Positions 24,201-35,239 of a stretch of 64,000 nucleotides of DNA are shown here, one piece after another. Numbering within the stretch: position 1 is the first letter of the stretch; every line of letters starts with the position of its first letter. The stretch is taken from positions 69,312,907 through 69,376,906 of the forward strand of contig NC_133657.1 in assembly GCF_009905375.1 (NCBI RefSeq), written 5' to 3'. The notes under the pieces are model-generated. The model saw only the letters and a program-made list of their open reading frames with translations. It made no database searches and had not been told where the DNA came from. Made by a program: the position numbers and the translations under genes. The stretch is from Apium graveolens. Its lineage: Eukaryota > Streptophyta > Magnoliopsida > Apiales > Apiaceae.

Positions 24201-25078
24201 TGTTTGGGTAGTGGTGGTAGGTGCTGATGGTTGAGGTTCAGACGGTTGGACATCAGGATATAGTGCAGTGTATGTAACTGGATCATAGATTATTAAGGCT
24301 TGTTTGACAGATAAAGGTATTTGGAGGGGTCTCAACACAACTTCTTATTATCAGTAGATAATAAGTCATTAAAAGCTCTTTTAACTAGTTTAAATGATGA
24401 AAGTAATTCACTAGCTAATTGGGGCTTATCAGCACAACAAAAACTATAAATGAGCTGACAGAATCTAGCAAAATAAACAGTGTTCCTATCCTCTGTCATC
24501 CTATCCCCAATAAAGCCTAAAACAACACTTACATAATTAAAATCAGTTTGATTAATGAGAGCATACCCGATTTGTTGACTGAGTATGGGGATTGCATCGA
24601 AATTAGAACATTTGTTGGCGAAGGTCTTTGTAATGTAGTCAAAGAAGAAACTCCATTCCCTCCTTATGCTAGATCTCTTCAATTGACCCAACTTTGCCAA
24701 TGTCTTTTTATACCCCAGACTGGCCATCATATTTTGAAGAACTGGCTCCTCAACAGTTGTATGAGCACAGTTCTCAGGCAACTGCAATACTTGGCGAACT
24801 GTAGCCAAAGTCACGACATGCTCATCCTCCCCTGTTGTAAAGATAATACTTGGGGACCCTTGAGCACCACCATCATCATAGATTCCACTTCTCCAAAACT
24901 CCAGTACTTGGGTTCCATAGAATTCTTCAGGTTGGGTCAAAGCATACCCAATATCAGAATTAGTAAGGAAATCCTGAATAAAGTGAAGTTCCGATGGAGC
25001 TTCAGCCTTGTTAAGAATAGACGAGTAGTTGTTAGGAACAAACTTAGCTCCATTGAAAATCAAGTCTTTTGGTTCCAT
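21257..25078 (-). pseudogene. Element B long downstream ORF (envelope-like position), about 1270 codons with stops
   Basis: Starts at ATG 25078 (MEPKDLIFNGAKFVPNN) and can be followed through linked frames to about 21257. Residues 1-248 form one uninterrupted block with DEHVVTLATVRQVLQLPEN and RREWSFFFDYITKTF. It matches by eye the N-terminal block of the corresponding ORF in element C (REWRF..., LPEN/FPEN, ITFT). Then follow Pro/Ser/Thr-rich stretches, Lys-rich segments (KRKKSVSSV, RRLKKMKARRYL), SSSD repeats (near 22640-22730) and a C-terminal part with KAQLVEFLRKDEDKLVRDFVKN. No signal peptide or clear membrane span was seen, so the envelope label describes position only. Stops near 24335, 24057, 23765, 22502 and others, plus frame changes, inactivate it. 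Confidence 0.7.
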
Positions 25079-26598
25079 CTCTGTAAGAAATTAAGTGAGA
25101 AAATATGTTGCGCGAAAGGTGTTTGTGAAAATGCCTGTAAGAAAACGCTTAAGAGAATATTAGAGAGAGAGAGAATAAAAGAGATTAAGAATAGAAAAGT
25201 AAGTAAAAGATTAGAAAATCTTTTATCTCCCATATATATACTCTCTCCACTCAACAGTTATATTTTTGAAGCATGGGATACACTTTACACCTGACACGTG
25301 TGAACAGTCAGTTAACAGTTAAAGCAGGAGTTAATGGGCACGTAAAATAAGCAATAATTACCGTGCACATGCAGTTTTTCAGGAAAAATACGTTTACCAC
25401 TAACCCATAATGATTATGACTATTTTTATCTTACCCAAATATATTCTGATTTAAATATGATTGTTTCAGTTTTTACCACAAATAAGTCAAGTAAAGAATA
25501 ATGCCACGTAAGCATCAAGGATTCAATCAGGATTTAATATTAGAACTTAACTTATATCAAATTTTAACAGTCATCAGAATATGGCTTCTGAACTCAAAAA
25601 ATGAATATCTTTTTCTGTGATTCTTCATACAAATACTGACTTGTTTTCTTCAGAGTTTAATCATCAGAACTTCCATCAGAACTTGTCCTCAGAATTTATA
25701 CAAATGACACTTAACTGTTTGTCAAAAACAACTTAATCACCACAGTAATTTTCATCATTCATATGGAGTGAAAGTGTGTGCATTCAGCAGAATATCAGAT
25801 AAAGATTAAAGTCTGATAAACTTCAGTACATCTTAGAAATAAGGCATAGCTAAGAAAAGTGCTTTAAATCTGTCATCAATCATGAAGTCTACTATAGAAC
25901 AAATTTATGCAAAAATCCACCTCAACTGTTTGTGCTCATTTTATGCATATTCTGAAATTCCTTTTTACAGTGGCTTTTCAGTGTAAGTGAGTCACAACTG
26001 CTTATCAGAATTTATGCTATTGTCATAGTATTTCTCCAGTAATCAGAGAATGTGAAAAGTCACCAAGAAAATTTATTTGCTTTTCTAATGCATATTACTT
26101 AATACCAGCAATGCACTTGGGTCTTCCCTTCCACGTATTTACTCTAGATCTTAAAGGAGTACCTGACTTTTATTTCCTTTGCTTTTCTTTTCTTTTGATA
26201 AGTGAGGCTTATCAGCATTTAGTTCATTTCTTAAAATTTACTGAAATCAGAATCTGACCGATAAGAAGCAAGAATCTAGTTTGTGACTTAGTAATAAGAT
26301 ACACAAAGTAAACTTGACTAAGCTCAAAATCAGAATTTGCTTGTGTTAATGAGTTTCCACATAAACAACTAATTCAAATATGAGATTTCTAGTATGTTAA
26401 AGACTACTAGGTCAGTATCTAGCACAGTGATCCTCATTGGATTGAATAGTCACAGAATATTCAAAACACTTATCAGAATTTAAAGATCCACATCAGATAA
26501 CAATCAATATTTAATGAATTTTAATTAAAGAACATATTTCATGAAAATAAGACAATCTGTAAACACCGATCATAAAGTCTGATGCATGAGAACAAAAA
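25079..26598 (-). other. Element B spacer between pol and the long downstream ORF
   Basis: About 1.5 kb without coding potential. It contains many copies and near-copies of TCAGAACTT/TCAGAATTT (for example 25660-25700, 25995-26010, 26470-26480). Confidence 0.7.
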
Positions 26599-27913
26599 CT
26601 AAGCAAATTTAGAGAAAGAACCTGAAACCATTCCAAGTTTATTTACCAGTCTTGTAAAAGTAGCTTCACATAGTGGTTTTGTGAAGATATCTGCTAGTTG
26701 TTGATCTGTTGGAACAAAATGCAATTCCAATGTACCTTCCATCACATGTTCCCTTATGAAATGGTACATAATGCTGATGTGCTTTGTCATCGAGTGTAAA
26801 AATGGATTACCTGTCATAGCAATAGCACTTTGATTATCACAGTAAATAGGGATTTTAGAAAATTTTAACCCATAATCCAGTAACTGATTCTTCATCCAAA
26901 GAATCTGTGCACAACAGCTTCCGGCAGCAATATATTCTGCTTCTGCAGTTGATGTGAAAATTGACTTCTGTTTCTTGCTAAACCAAGAAACCATCTGCCT
27001 CCAAGAAATTGGCAGCTTCCACTAGTGCTTTTCCTGTCTATTTTGCATCCTGCAAAATCTGCATCTAAGTAACCTATTAGCTTAAAATCTGATTCTCTAG
27101 GATACCACAATCCCAGATCAGCTGTACCCTTAAGGTACTTGAAAATTCTCTTCACAGCTATTAAATGAGGTTCTCTTGGATTAGCTTAAAATCTTGCACA
27201 AAGACAAGTAGCATACATAATATCAGGTCTACTTGCAGTTAAATAGAGTAAAGAGAACCTCATACCATGTTCTAGGAGCTTGCTTAAGGCCATAAAGTGC
27301 TTTGTCAAGCCTGTAGACATGATTTGGAAATTTTAAATCTACAAATCCTGGAGGTTGTTCAACATAGACCTCTTCTTCCAATTCTCCATTAAGAAAAGCA
27401 CTTTTCACATCCATTTGAAAGACTTTAAACTTTTTATGAGCAACATAAGCCAAAAAGATCCTTATGGCTTCTAATCTAGCAACTGGTGCAAATGTTTCAT
27501 CATAATCAATACCCTCCTATTGAGAGTAGCCTTTAGCAACCAGCCTTGCTTTATTCCTTGTAATTATTCCATCACTATCAGTTTTGTTTCTGAACACCCA
27601 ATTTATGCCAACAACTGATCTGTTCTTTGGTCTTGGCACTAGGGTCCAAACTTTATTTCTTTCAAATTCATTTAACTATTCCTGCATTGCTTGTACCCAA
27701 TCAGCATCTTGAAGAGTTTCTTCCACTTTCTTTGGTTCAGTCTGAGATAGAAAAGAATGATAGAGACATTCATTTGATGTTGCAGTTCTAGTTCTGACAC
27801 CTGCTTCAGGATCTCCAATAATTAAGTCAGGTGTATGTGATTTGGTCAACTTCCTTGCAGATTAAAGTTGACTTCTAGAACTGGATCCTCCCCCATGAGC
27901 CATGCTGTCTCCA
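26599..27913 (-). pseudogene. pol: Element B reverse transcriptase-RNase H, with the RT catalytic part deleted
   Basis: RT start is readable in broken frames near 27450-27900. At 27229-27453 the [24 protein letters not shown] and [13 protein letters not shown] segments are clear. Directly after WYE the sequence jumps to [12 protein letters not shown], which in element C lies about 140 codons further on. The intervening stretch with YVDD is missing. The connection and RNase H follow (WYPRESDFKLIGYLDADFAG; KQKSIFTSTAEAEYIAAGS; FVPTDQQLADIFTKPL) and end near 26599 with a frameshift near 26990. RT activity is impossible for this copy. Confidence 0.9.
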
Positions 27914-30196
27914 TCAGCATTTTTTGATGCCCCCTATAGTTATGCTCTCTGAGACTTCAGAGTTTGACTTGGATCCTTCAGGATTTGAAGTATCAGAGCT
28001 TCCAGAATTATCAGAATTTGGCTCATCAGAACTAGATGAATCAGAACTTAAAGAGCCAGTGACAAGTTCTGATGCTTCTTGAGAGTCGTGAGTTGTGGTA
28101 GAATCTTCAGCTTGCTCCCCCTGGACAGGTGCATTTTCCTTTGGAGTTGTTACCACAGATTCAGTGACATCAGTACTTACAAGATCAGAGTATAAGTCAT
28201 CAGAATTTACAAAATCAGAATTTAAGTCTTCATTTTCAAATCTCAGCTGATCTTGATAATTGAAATATTCAAATCCAGTAATCTTCTTATCATTAAAAGA
28301 TACATTGATAGATTCCATGACAACCTTTGTTCTTAAATTGTAGATTCTGAAAGCTTTTGCGGAAAGTGGATATCCAACAAAAATTCCTTCATCAGCTTTT
28401 AGATTAAATTTTGACAGCTGCTCAGGATGAGTCTTAAGAACAAAACACTTGTAACCAAATACATGAAAGTATTTCAGATTTGGCTTCTTTTTCTTCACCA
28501 TCTCATATGGTGTTTTTCCATGCTTGTTTATGAGTGTTGCATTCTGTGTAAAACAAGCAGTCTGCACAGCTTTAGCCCAAAAGTAGGTTGGCAGCTTTGC
28601 TTCATCAAGCATAGTTCATGCAGCTTCAATGAGAGTCCTGTTCTTTCTTTCTACAACTCCATTTTGCTGTGGAGTTTCAGGTACAGAAAATTCTTGTTTG
28701 ATTCCATGCTCTTTACAGAACTCTTCCATGATTGAACTCTTGAACTCGGTGCCATTATCACTTCTTATAATTTTAACAAAATCTTTGACCAACTTATCCA
28801 GCTGTCTGATATGATCAGTTAGAGTAGATGCAGTTTCATTCTTCTTGTGCAAGAAGTACACCCACGTGTATCTTGTGAACTCATCCACTATAACCATAGC
28901 ATATTTCTTCTTTGCAATAGACATGACATTGACTGGACCAAATAGATCAACATGCAGTAGGTGATAAGGCTCAAGAATGGATGACTCAATTTTGCTCTTG
29001 AAAGAAGATTTTCTTTGTTTTGCCTTTTGACATAAATCACAAAGGCCATCAGAAGCAAATACTGATTTTGGCAATTCTCTCACAAGATCTTTCTTTACAA
29101 GCTCATTTATGTTATTGAAAGTTAAATGAGATAGTCTTTTGTGCCAATTCCAGCTTTCTTCAATTGATGCTCTACTCAACAGACAGATTGCAGAACCATC
29201 AGAAGTTATTGAAAGTCTGGATTCATAAATGTTATCATGCTTGTAACCTTTCAGAACCACTTTGCCTGTAGAATTGCTTACAACCTCACAGTGTTCTTCA
29301 AAGAAATCCACATGATAACCTCTGTCACAGATTTGACTCACACTCAGTCGATTGTGTTTAAGTCCTGAGACAAGAGCTACTGATTCAATGATGACATTCC
29401 CAAGATTAATACTGCCATATCCCAGAGTTTTTCCCATGTTGCCATCTCCATAAGAAACTCCTGGGCCAGCTTTCTCCACAAAGTCTGAGAGCAGGGCTTT
29501 ATTTCCAGTCATATTTCCTGAACATCCACTATCCAGTACTAGGATGTTTTTCCTGTTGCCCTGCATTCACAAAGACCACTAATGGTTAGTTTTAAGGACC
29601 CAGACTTGCTTGGATCCTTTGGCCTTTTTAAGTTTGTTAGCATTTGCAGCGGCTTTAATATCAGAGTTTATGCTAACATGCTGTTTATCAGAACTTATAT
29701 CAGACTTTGCATCAGACTTTATACTAGAAGGAATTAAAGCAACTTTCTTCAAAGAAGGTTTTATTTGATAATAATCATAGTACAAACTATGATATTCCTT
29801 ACAAGTATAAATGGAATACCATAAACTACCACAATGAAAACAAGGATTTTGTGGCTTAAACCTAACAAACTAACTCTTAACTCCTGACTTAGGAGGTAAA
29901 TAGTTTATATTCTTATTCTTCCTGTAAAAAGAAGCAATATGGTTAGAATTTCCACAATTATAACATTTCTTTCTAGGAGCATTAGGAACATGCATATAAT
30001 TATTGCTTTTATTCACACCTTCCTTTCCATTCCTATTTTTTCTAGTTGCCTTAACCTTGTTGACATTCCTTATTTCTTTTAGCTTATGCTTAAGCTGCTT
30101 CTTTGTCATTAAGCCTATATTGACTTCAGCTGGTTTATCCTGTTCTAATTTGTCAGAAGTTGACTTCTCATTAACTTCTGTCACAGACTCTTTCAT
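27914..30196 (-). pseudogene. pol: Element B second zinc knuckle, protease and integrase
   Basis: A degenerate knuckle, CYNCGNSNHIASFY (near 29940), ends in Tyr where Cys is expected. The protease motif LDSGCSGNMTG is at about 29535. Integrase then follows with its HHCC finger (WHKRLSHLTF...CDLCQK), first Asp in HVDLFGPVNV, second Asp in RSDNGTEF and Glu in NGVVERKNRTL, so the DDE triad is present. A TGA interrupts at 28613-28615 where Arg (CGA) is expected. The downstream integrase tail (28612-27914) ends in a Ser/Asp-rich stretch encoded by the TCAGAACTT-type repeats. Confidence 0.9.
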
Positions 30197-30400
30197 CTTT
30201 TCAGAATCAGACTTTACAGTTTTAGCTACAAACTTAACAGGATTTACCTTTGGCTTAATAGTTTGTTTAACAACAATTGGCTCAATTTGTTCAGTTCCTT
30301 TTTCACTTTTATCATCTCCATAACCTAAGCCCTCTTTCCAGTTTCCACTACTTAATAAATTATGAGTTGTTCTGCCAGAGTTAGTCCAAGTTCCGATAAT

Positions 30401-31925
30401 CTATTTTTCTTTTTCTAACTCAGTTTTTAGAGATTTATTCAATTTTAGCAATTCATCTTTAACATAAAAAGCTTCATCTCTTTCTTTCTGAGTTTGATAG
30501 AACATAACTAACTCTTTTTCTAAATAATTATTCCTTTTCTTAAAAGCAAGATTTTCAGAAGTTAAACTTTCACATGTTAAAGTTTGATCTTTGTAGCTAA
30601 TAAACATGGTTTTAAGATATAATCTCAACTCAATAATATCATCAGTATGAAAAGCATAAGTTGTTTGAGGTACCTTCAATTCAGCAGTTTCAGGGCTGCC
30701 ATCAGTATTTGCCATTAAAGCATAACCACTCATCTTCAAAATCTGAAGAGTCTGTCCAGCTTTTCTTCTTTGTGACAAGTGTCTTGCCATTGTCACTCTT
30801 TCCTTTCTTGCAGTCAGGAGATATGTGGCCTCTTTCACCATAATTGTAGCATTTGACTTGTTAATAGTCTCCTCTGTCAGACTTTGCACTTTTACCTTCA
30901 TACTTTCTAAACCCTTTCTTATCAGTACTTCCACCTTTCTTGAAAAACTTCTTTCCCCTTCTGAATTTCCTGTAGGCTATATTTGTGATACCCTTCACCA
31001 TAAGAGCACACAATTTCATCATCTCTTCATTAGCATCTATTTCAGGTAAACTTTCAGTTTCTGAATCATCATCATCAGAACTTGATGATTCTGAATCAGA
31101 CTTTGCGATGAAAGCTTTTTCTTTGCCTTTCTTTGAGACAGCCACTATGGGGAATTCCACCTCATCCTTAAGAGCAAATGTCCTTGACTTTCTCCCATAT
31201 CTCTTACTTCTTTGATCCATCTCAAGTTCATAAGTCTTGAGCATACCATAAATTTCATCAAGAGTAGTTTCATCAAGAGGATAGTTGTCTCTTATAGTAG
31301 TAGCCTTCAAATCCCAACTTTCAGGAATAGTTAAAAGGAATTTTAGATTTGAATCTTCAAGATCATATTCCTTGTCCACCAGTGACAGACCATTCAAGAG
31401 TTTGACAAACTTGTCATATAAGTCAGTTAATGACTCATCAGCTTTTGGGTCAAAGTGCTCATACTCTTGAGTGAGTATAGTCCTCGTGTTCTTCTTGATT
31501 GCATCAGTTCCCTGGCATCTTGTCTCCAAGGCATCCCATATCTCCTTTGCAGTCTTGCAATAAATTACCCTATTTGACATGACATTATCAATGGCACTAT
31601 GCAGCAAATGCCTTACCCTTGCATCCTTGGCAATGAATGAGATATCTTCAGCTGTATACTTACTTTTCTCCTTTGGTATGGTCTTTGCTGGCTGATCTGC
31701 AACTACAACAGAGAGCTTGGTTGGCTTATGCGATCCTTCATTAATTCTGTCAAGGTATTCTGGATCTGTAGCTTCCAGAAACATAGCCATCTTCACTTTC
31801 CATATGGGGTACTCAGAAGGTCTCAGTATGGGAACCCTAATAGTCTCATATCGACTATGGATTTGAGTCTTTTGAGTTTCTTCAGTTTTGGCGGGCTTGG
31901 TTGGATTTTCTGCTTCTTCAGACAT
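30401..31925 (-). pseudogene. gag: Element B gag with first zinc knuckle, broken
   Basis: ATG at 31925 (MSEEAENPTKPAKTEETQ) opens 354 codons uninterrupted to 30861. They include the copia gag core (SNRVIYCKTAKEIWDALETRCQG; YDKFVKLLNGLSL; LKTYELEMDQRSKRYGRK), an acidic Ser/Asp stretch and a basic linker. After the TAA comes CYNYGERGHISPDC, a CCHC knuckle with its second Cys changed to Tyr. A coiled-coil-like region (LTSENLAFKKRNNYLEKELVMF) runs on in a shifted frame to about 30401. It forms the particle shell in active relatives. This copy is inactive through stop, frameshift and knuckle loss. Confidence 0.9.
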
Positions 31926-31964
31926 GATTTTTTGGATCTTTACTGTATGTGTGTTAACAGATAG

Positions 31965-31977
31965 GCTCTGATACCAC
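31965..31977 (-). other. Primer binding site of element B (tRNA-iMet)
   Basis: On the - strand TGGTATCAGAGCC lies just inside the 5' LTR end at 31979. It is a perfect initiator-Met type site. Confidence 0.92.
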
Positions 31978-31978
31978 T

Positions 31979-32573
31979 TGTTAGGTCACACAACATTGTA
32001 GAAGGGGGTTGAATACAGTGTAGAATACAATCAAATCGATTTCAAACACAAGTAACAGTAAACCGATATATTCGATATAATAAACTATGTTACAATGGAA
32101 CTGTTCTCTCTCAGTGATGAACAAATATCACGAGAGCTGCTAGGTTACAATGTATGATCTTCTCGATAATGATAACACATATAGTGGAAACCTATGTCTG
32201 TGTTTATATAGTAAACAATTACAAGATAACTTCTAATTGATATGGAATATAATTCTGTCTCCTAAAATATATCAATCAGATATCTTATACAAGTCTCTAA
32301 GTCCTCTAACTCTTTCCATGCATATTTTCTTTTGTATTAGTCTCGATCTTCTTTCCTGTAAATCAGCTTCCTTCCTTTACTATTAGTCCTCCCGTACTTA
32401 AGTTCTGATATCCATCTTCTGATATTTATCTTCTGATAATCTAAGTTCTGATATCCTTATGTTCCGACTTCCAGTAAGTACTGATTCCAGTATGTACTGA
32501 TATTTCCTATTTGTTAAGATCTGAAAACTAAACATGAAACATATTAGACATGACATCTCAAATATATCTAACA
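31979..32573 (-). repeat. Element B 5' LTR (595 bp)
   Basis: Pairs with 20524-21118. It carries the same group of AAGTTCTGA/TTCTGATAT words (32400-32515). Confidence 0.93.
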
Positions 32574-32774
32574 ATATCTTAGGGAAGAAGATCCACGTTA
32601 CCGAACTGCTGATCCAAGTCTCCAACCTGAAGGGATGCATAATTAAGGCCCAAACTGTAGATGGTGTTCTCACCAACGAACACTCGAATTTCAGATGTTA
32701 ATAATCGTGGTTCCTTCAAGAACGAATGATAATTCATCTTATGGGATGTAAAAGTTGAAGGAGTTATACTTTAA

Positions 32775-33535
32775 CATCGACTACATAAGGAGTATGAACC
32801 TCGCTATTTGTAAGGGATAAACCTCATTCAAGGGAGACGTTTTGATTTTTATGGTCTCTATATCGAGGATAATAGTTATTTTTATGAAGAGAAGATCTCC
32901 CCAAGAATGGTACATTCGAGCAAGGAACCTATAGTCAAAAGGCATTTTTAGCCCCGAAGATGTGAAGGGACGAATCCCAAAATCATAAAGAAGAGGATCT
33001 GTGTTGATGAAGCGCGCAACCGGAAACCCCAAAAAGATCTAGAATCACAAAACAATCAAGATCTACCAGCCACAACTCAAGTTGTCACTTCCACGATTGA
33101 AGTACCACAACTCTCAATCACAAAACCAAGAAGTCGGTCCCATAGTAATGGGTTCCTTGTAACCCGAACGTTGATTCAAGGGAGCGATACCCAATCTCAA
33201 TGAGTAAAAAAACTAATGGATGAATCCCCAATCGTATTTTGGATGTTAACAATTACGTTTTTGTCTAGGTTGAATGCTAACCCACCTGATTGGAGTAAAC
33301 TTCAGCGTCAACCACACTAAGGGTACAAATCCCAATATTTGCAAGGGCTGAGCCCCAATCGTAAAAGAGTCTGGGATTTGTTTGTCCCATTACCTAGGAC
33401 AGTGATCATCCATCTGATAAGGAGACCGAGCCACGAAGGAGACAACCAAGCAAAGAGCCTGTTGTCAAAATACGTTCTTAGTCTCGAGGGCACGAAAGGA
33501 TGATTCCTCAAACCATTACGGAAAAGAATTCGAGC
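32775..33535 (+). repeat. Two diverged direct copies of a roughly 230-bp segment inside element D
   Basis: 32775-33010 and 33290-33535 share landmarks in the same order: an ATCGACTACA/CGTCAACCACAC start, ACAAATCCCAA-like words, GCAAGGAACCTATAGTCAAAA versus GCAAAGAGCCTGTTGTCAAAA, and GAAGGGACGAATCCCAAAATC versus GAAAGGATGATTCCTCAAACC. Spacing is about 515 bp. Weaker similar words occur again near 33940-34000. Confidence 0.55.
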
Positions 33536-35239
33536 TCATGAGGAGCACATTAGCCAGATTTTATAAGTTTGGAGAAGCATTAGGAAAAACCCTAATCTCA
33601 ACCCGAAGGGGTGATTTAAGATCCCCAAATTCGAAAGATAGAATCTTCAAGTTCAAGGGTCGAATCCTCAATTTCAGATGATAGTTGAAACCTTAACTCT
33701 AGCATGCCTTAAGGGTCACGGTTCTCTACCAATGTTCAAATTTCCTGAATCATGGATAATCCGAAATATAGGTTCAAAGATTATAACCAAGGAAGCGGCA
33801 TTCAACGTCGATCGTGCAAAGGCTATATGCCCCCTTATATTCAAGGATTGAAACCCATCAATGACCAACTTTTTGGTTATTCCAGTCCCTATATGGAGGA
33901 TGATGAGATTGAAGTGATAAGGATGTCACTCCAATAAGGTGACGAGCAGGAAGTGACTGACCAAACAAGGTTGTCTCAAGCCTCGAGGGCCTCAAGGCTT
34001 GAAAGTTTTGTATGATGAAGAGCGGATTTTCGGCTCATAACGCTCGTGATTTTTCAGAGGAAAAGAAACCTATAAAGGGAACAACAAACTCAACTACTTG
34101 CAAGAATTGGAAGTCCTGGAGCCCCAAAGGTTGGTTCCCCGATATATTTGGTCCGAACAGCCTTCCATGAAGAAGGAAGACAGAAATTTCAAGGGTTGAT
34201 CCCAAAAATTTGATGCTCTTTAAAGATCTGAATGATCCAGAATATCTCTCCATGAGAGAAATTATGAATACCTATATTTCAAGGAAGCTGAAAGTACCCC
34301 TATTTGAGCGTATGATGAAGTCGCTGATCCAGCTAACCACGTAAGGAAGTTCACAAACTCTCCAGTACAATAGTTGATGCACGATTTTATAAAGTGCATT
34401 GAGTTTTCTTAGAACCCGAGGGGCATGACTCAATGATGGTGCAAGAGTGCATGAGAAAAGTTCCGCATCTCCCATGAATATAGAACGAGGATATAAGGAA
34501 TCCTTGTACGACATGAACCAATTCAAAGAAAATCTCTTAAGGACACAGACTTGGATGATAGAATGTCAATGATAGCCCGACAAGGAGCCTTAGATGTCAA
34601 CTTAAGTTGTCATTGGTCGAAACCCATCTGAAAAGCACACACATGTTGCAATAGTGGGAAGGCAAGTATGTCAATGTAAAAATAAACAATATGAAGAAGG
34701 ATTCGACCCCTAATAGGAGGCGATGAAGATTATAACTAAAAGCAAAAGGAGGATTAAGAGTGTAATGTTAAGGATAAATATCTCTGATGGAGACTCCGAT
34801 TCTCCCTCGAGAAAGAACGATAGAGAACCGAAGTTCACCAAGTATGCCCATTTGAATTCTCTAAAAAGCCGAATATTGATGAAAATTAGGAAAGATGAAG
34901 ATGGTCGATGGTCGAAGCCACTGCGCACCAACCTTTAAAATAGGAACAAGAATTTATATCCAAGATTTCACGAAGATGATATCGACGATTTCCGTCAACT
35001 AAGGAATACAATTGAGTTATCAATCCGAGGAGGGATACTAAACAGGTTCACCAAGATGGTGAAGGAAGTAATAAAATGAAAGATTATGAAGAATAAAAGA
35101 GGAGGAGATAAAGAAACTTCTAATAAATATGCAGCCCCAAGGGTCAGTTATCAATATGATCTTTAGAAGACTAACGACCGCTAGGACTTGAAGAAGCTCA
35201 ACAAAAGCTTGTGCCGAAAAGGTAGTGCACCATAAGGAG

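Larger units (their letters stand above)
20524..32573 (-). mobile_element. Element B: full-length SIRE-type Ty1/copia retrotransposon, 12.05 kb
   Basis: Two 595-bp LTRs (20524-21118 and 31979-32573) with TGTTAG...TAACA ends bound the element. On the - strand the order is LTR, Met primer site, gag, protease, integrase, RT, RNase H, spacer, long downstream ORF, polypurine tract, LTR. The integrase-before-RT order proves copia, and the extra long ORF after pol is the SIRE/Maximus layout. The LTRs differ at about 23 of 595 positions by eye. Flanking pentamers are ATCTC (20519-20523) and ATATC (32574-32578), an imperfect duplication. It sits about 140 bp inside element D. Stops and an RT deletion make it non-autonomous. 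Confidence 0.93.

Noticed and set aside
21257..25078. Calling the long downstream ORF a true envelope gene
   Set aside because: No signal peptide, membrane span or cleavage motif was seen; only the genomic position is envelope-like.
24548..25294. 248-codon open frame on the + strand
   Set aside because: It is the antisense shadow of the well-supported N-terminal block of element B's downstream ORF (25078-24332, - strand).
31965..31977. tRNA-Met-like sequences at 13692, 31965 and 60919
   Set aside because: Only 12-13 bases each, right beside LTR ends. They are primer binding sites, not tRNA genes.
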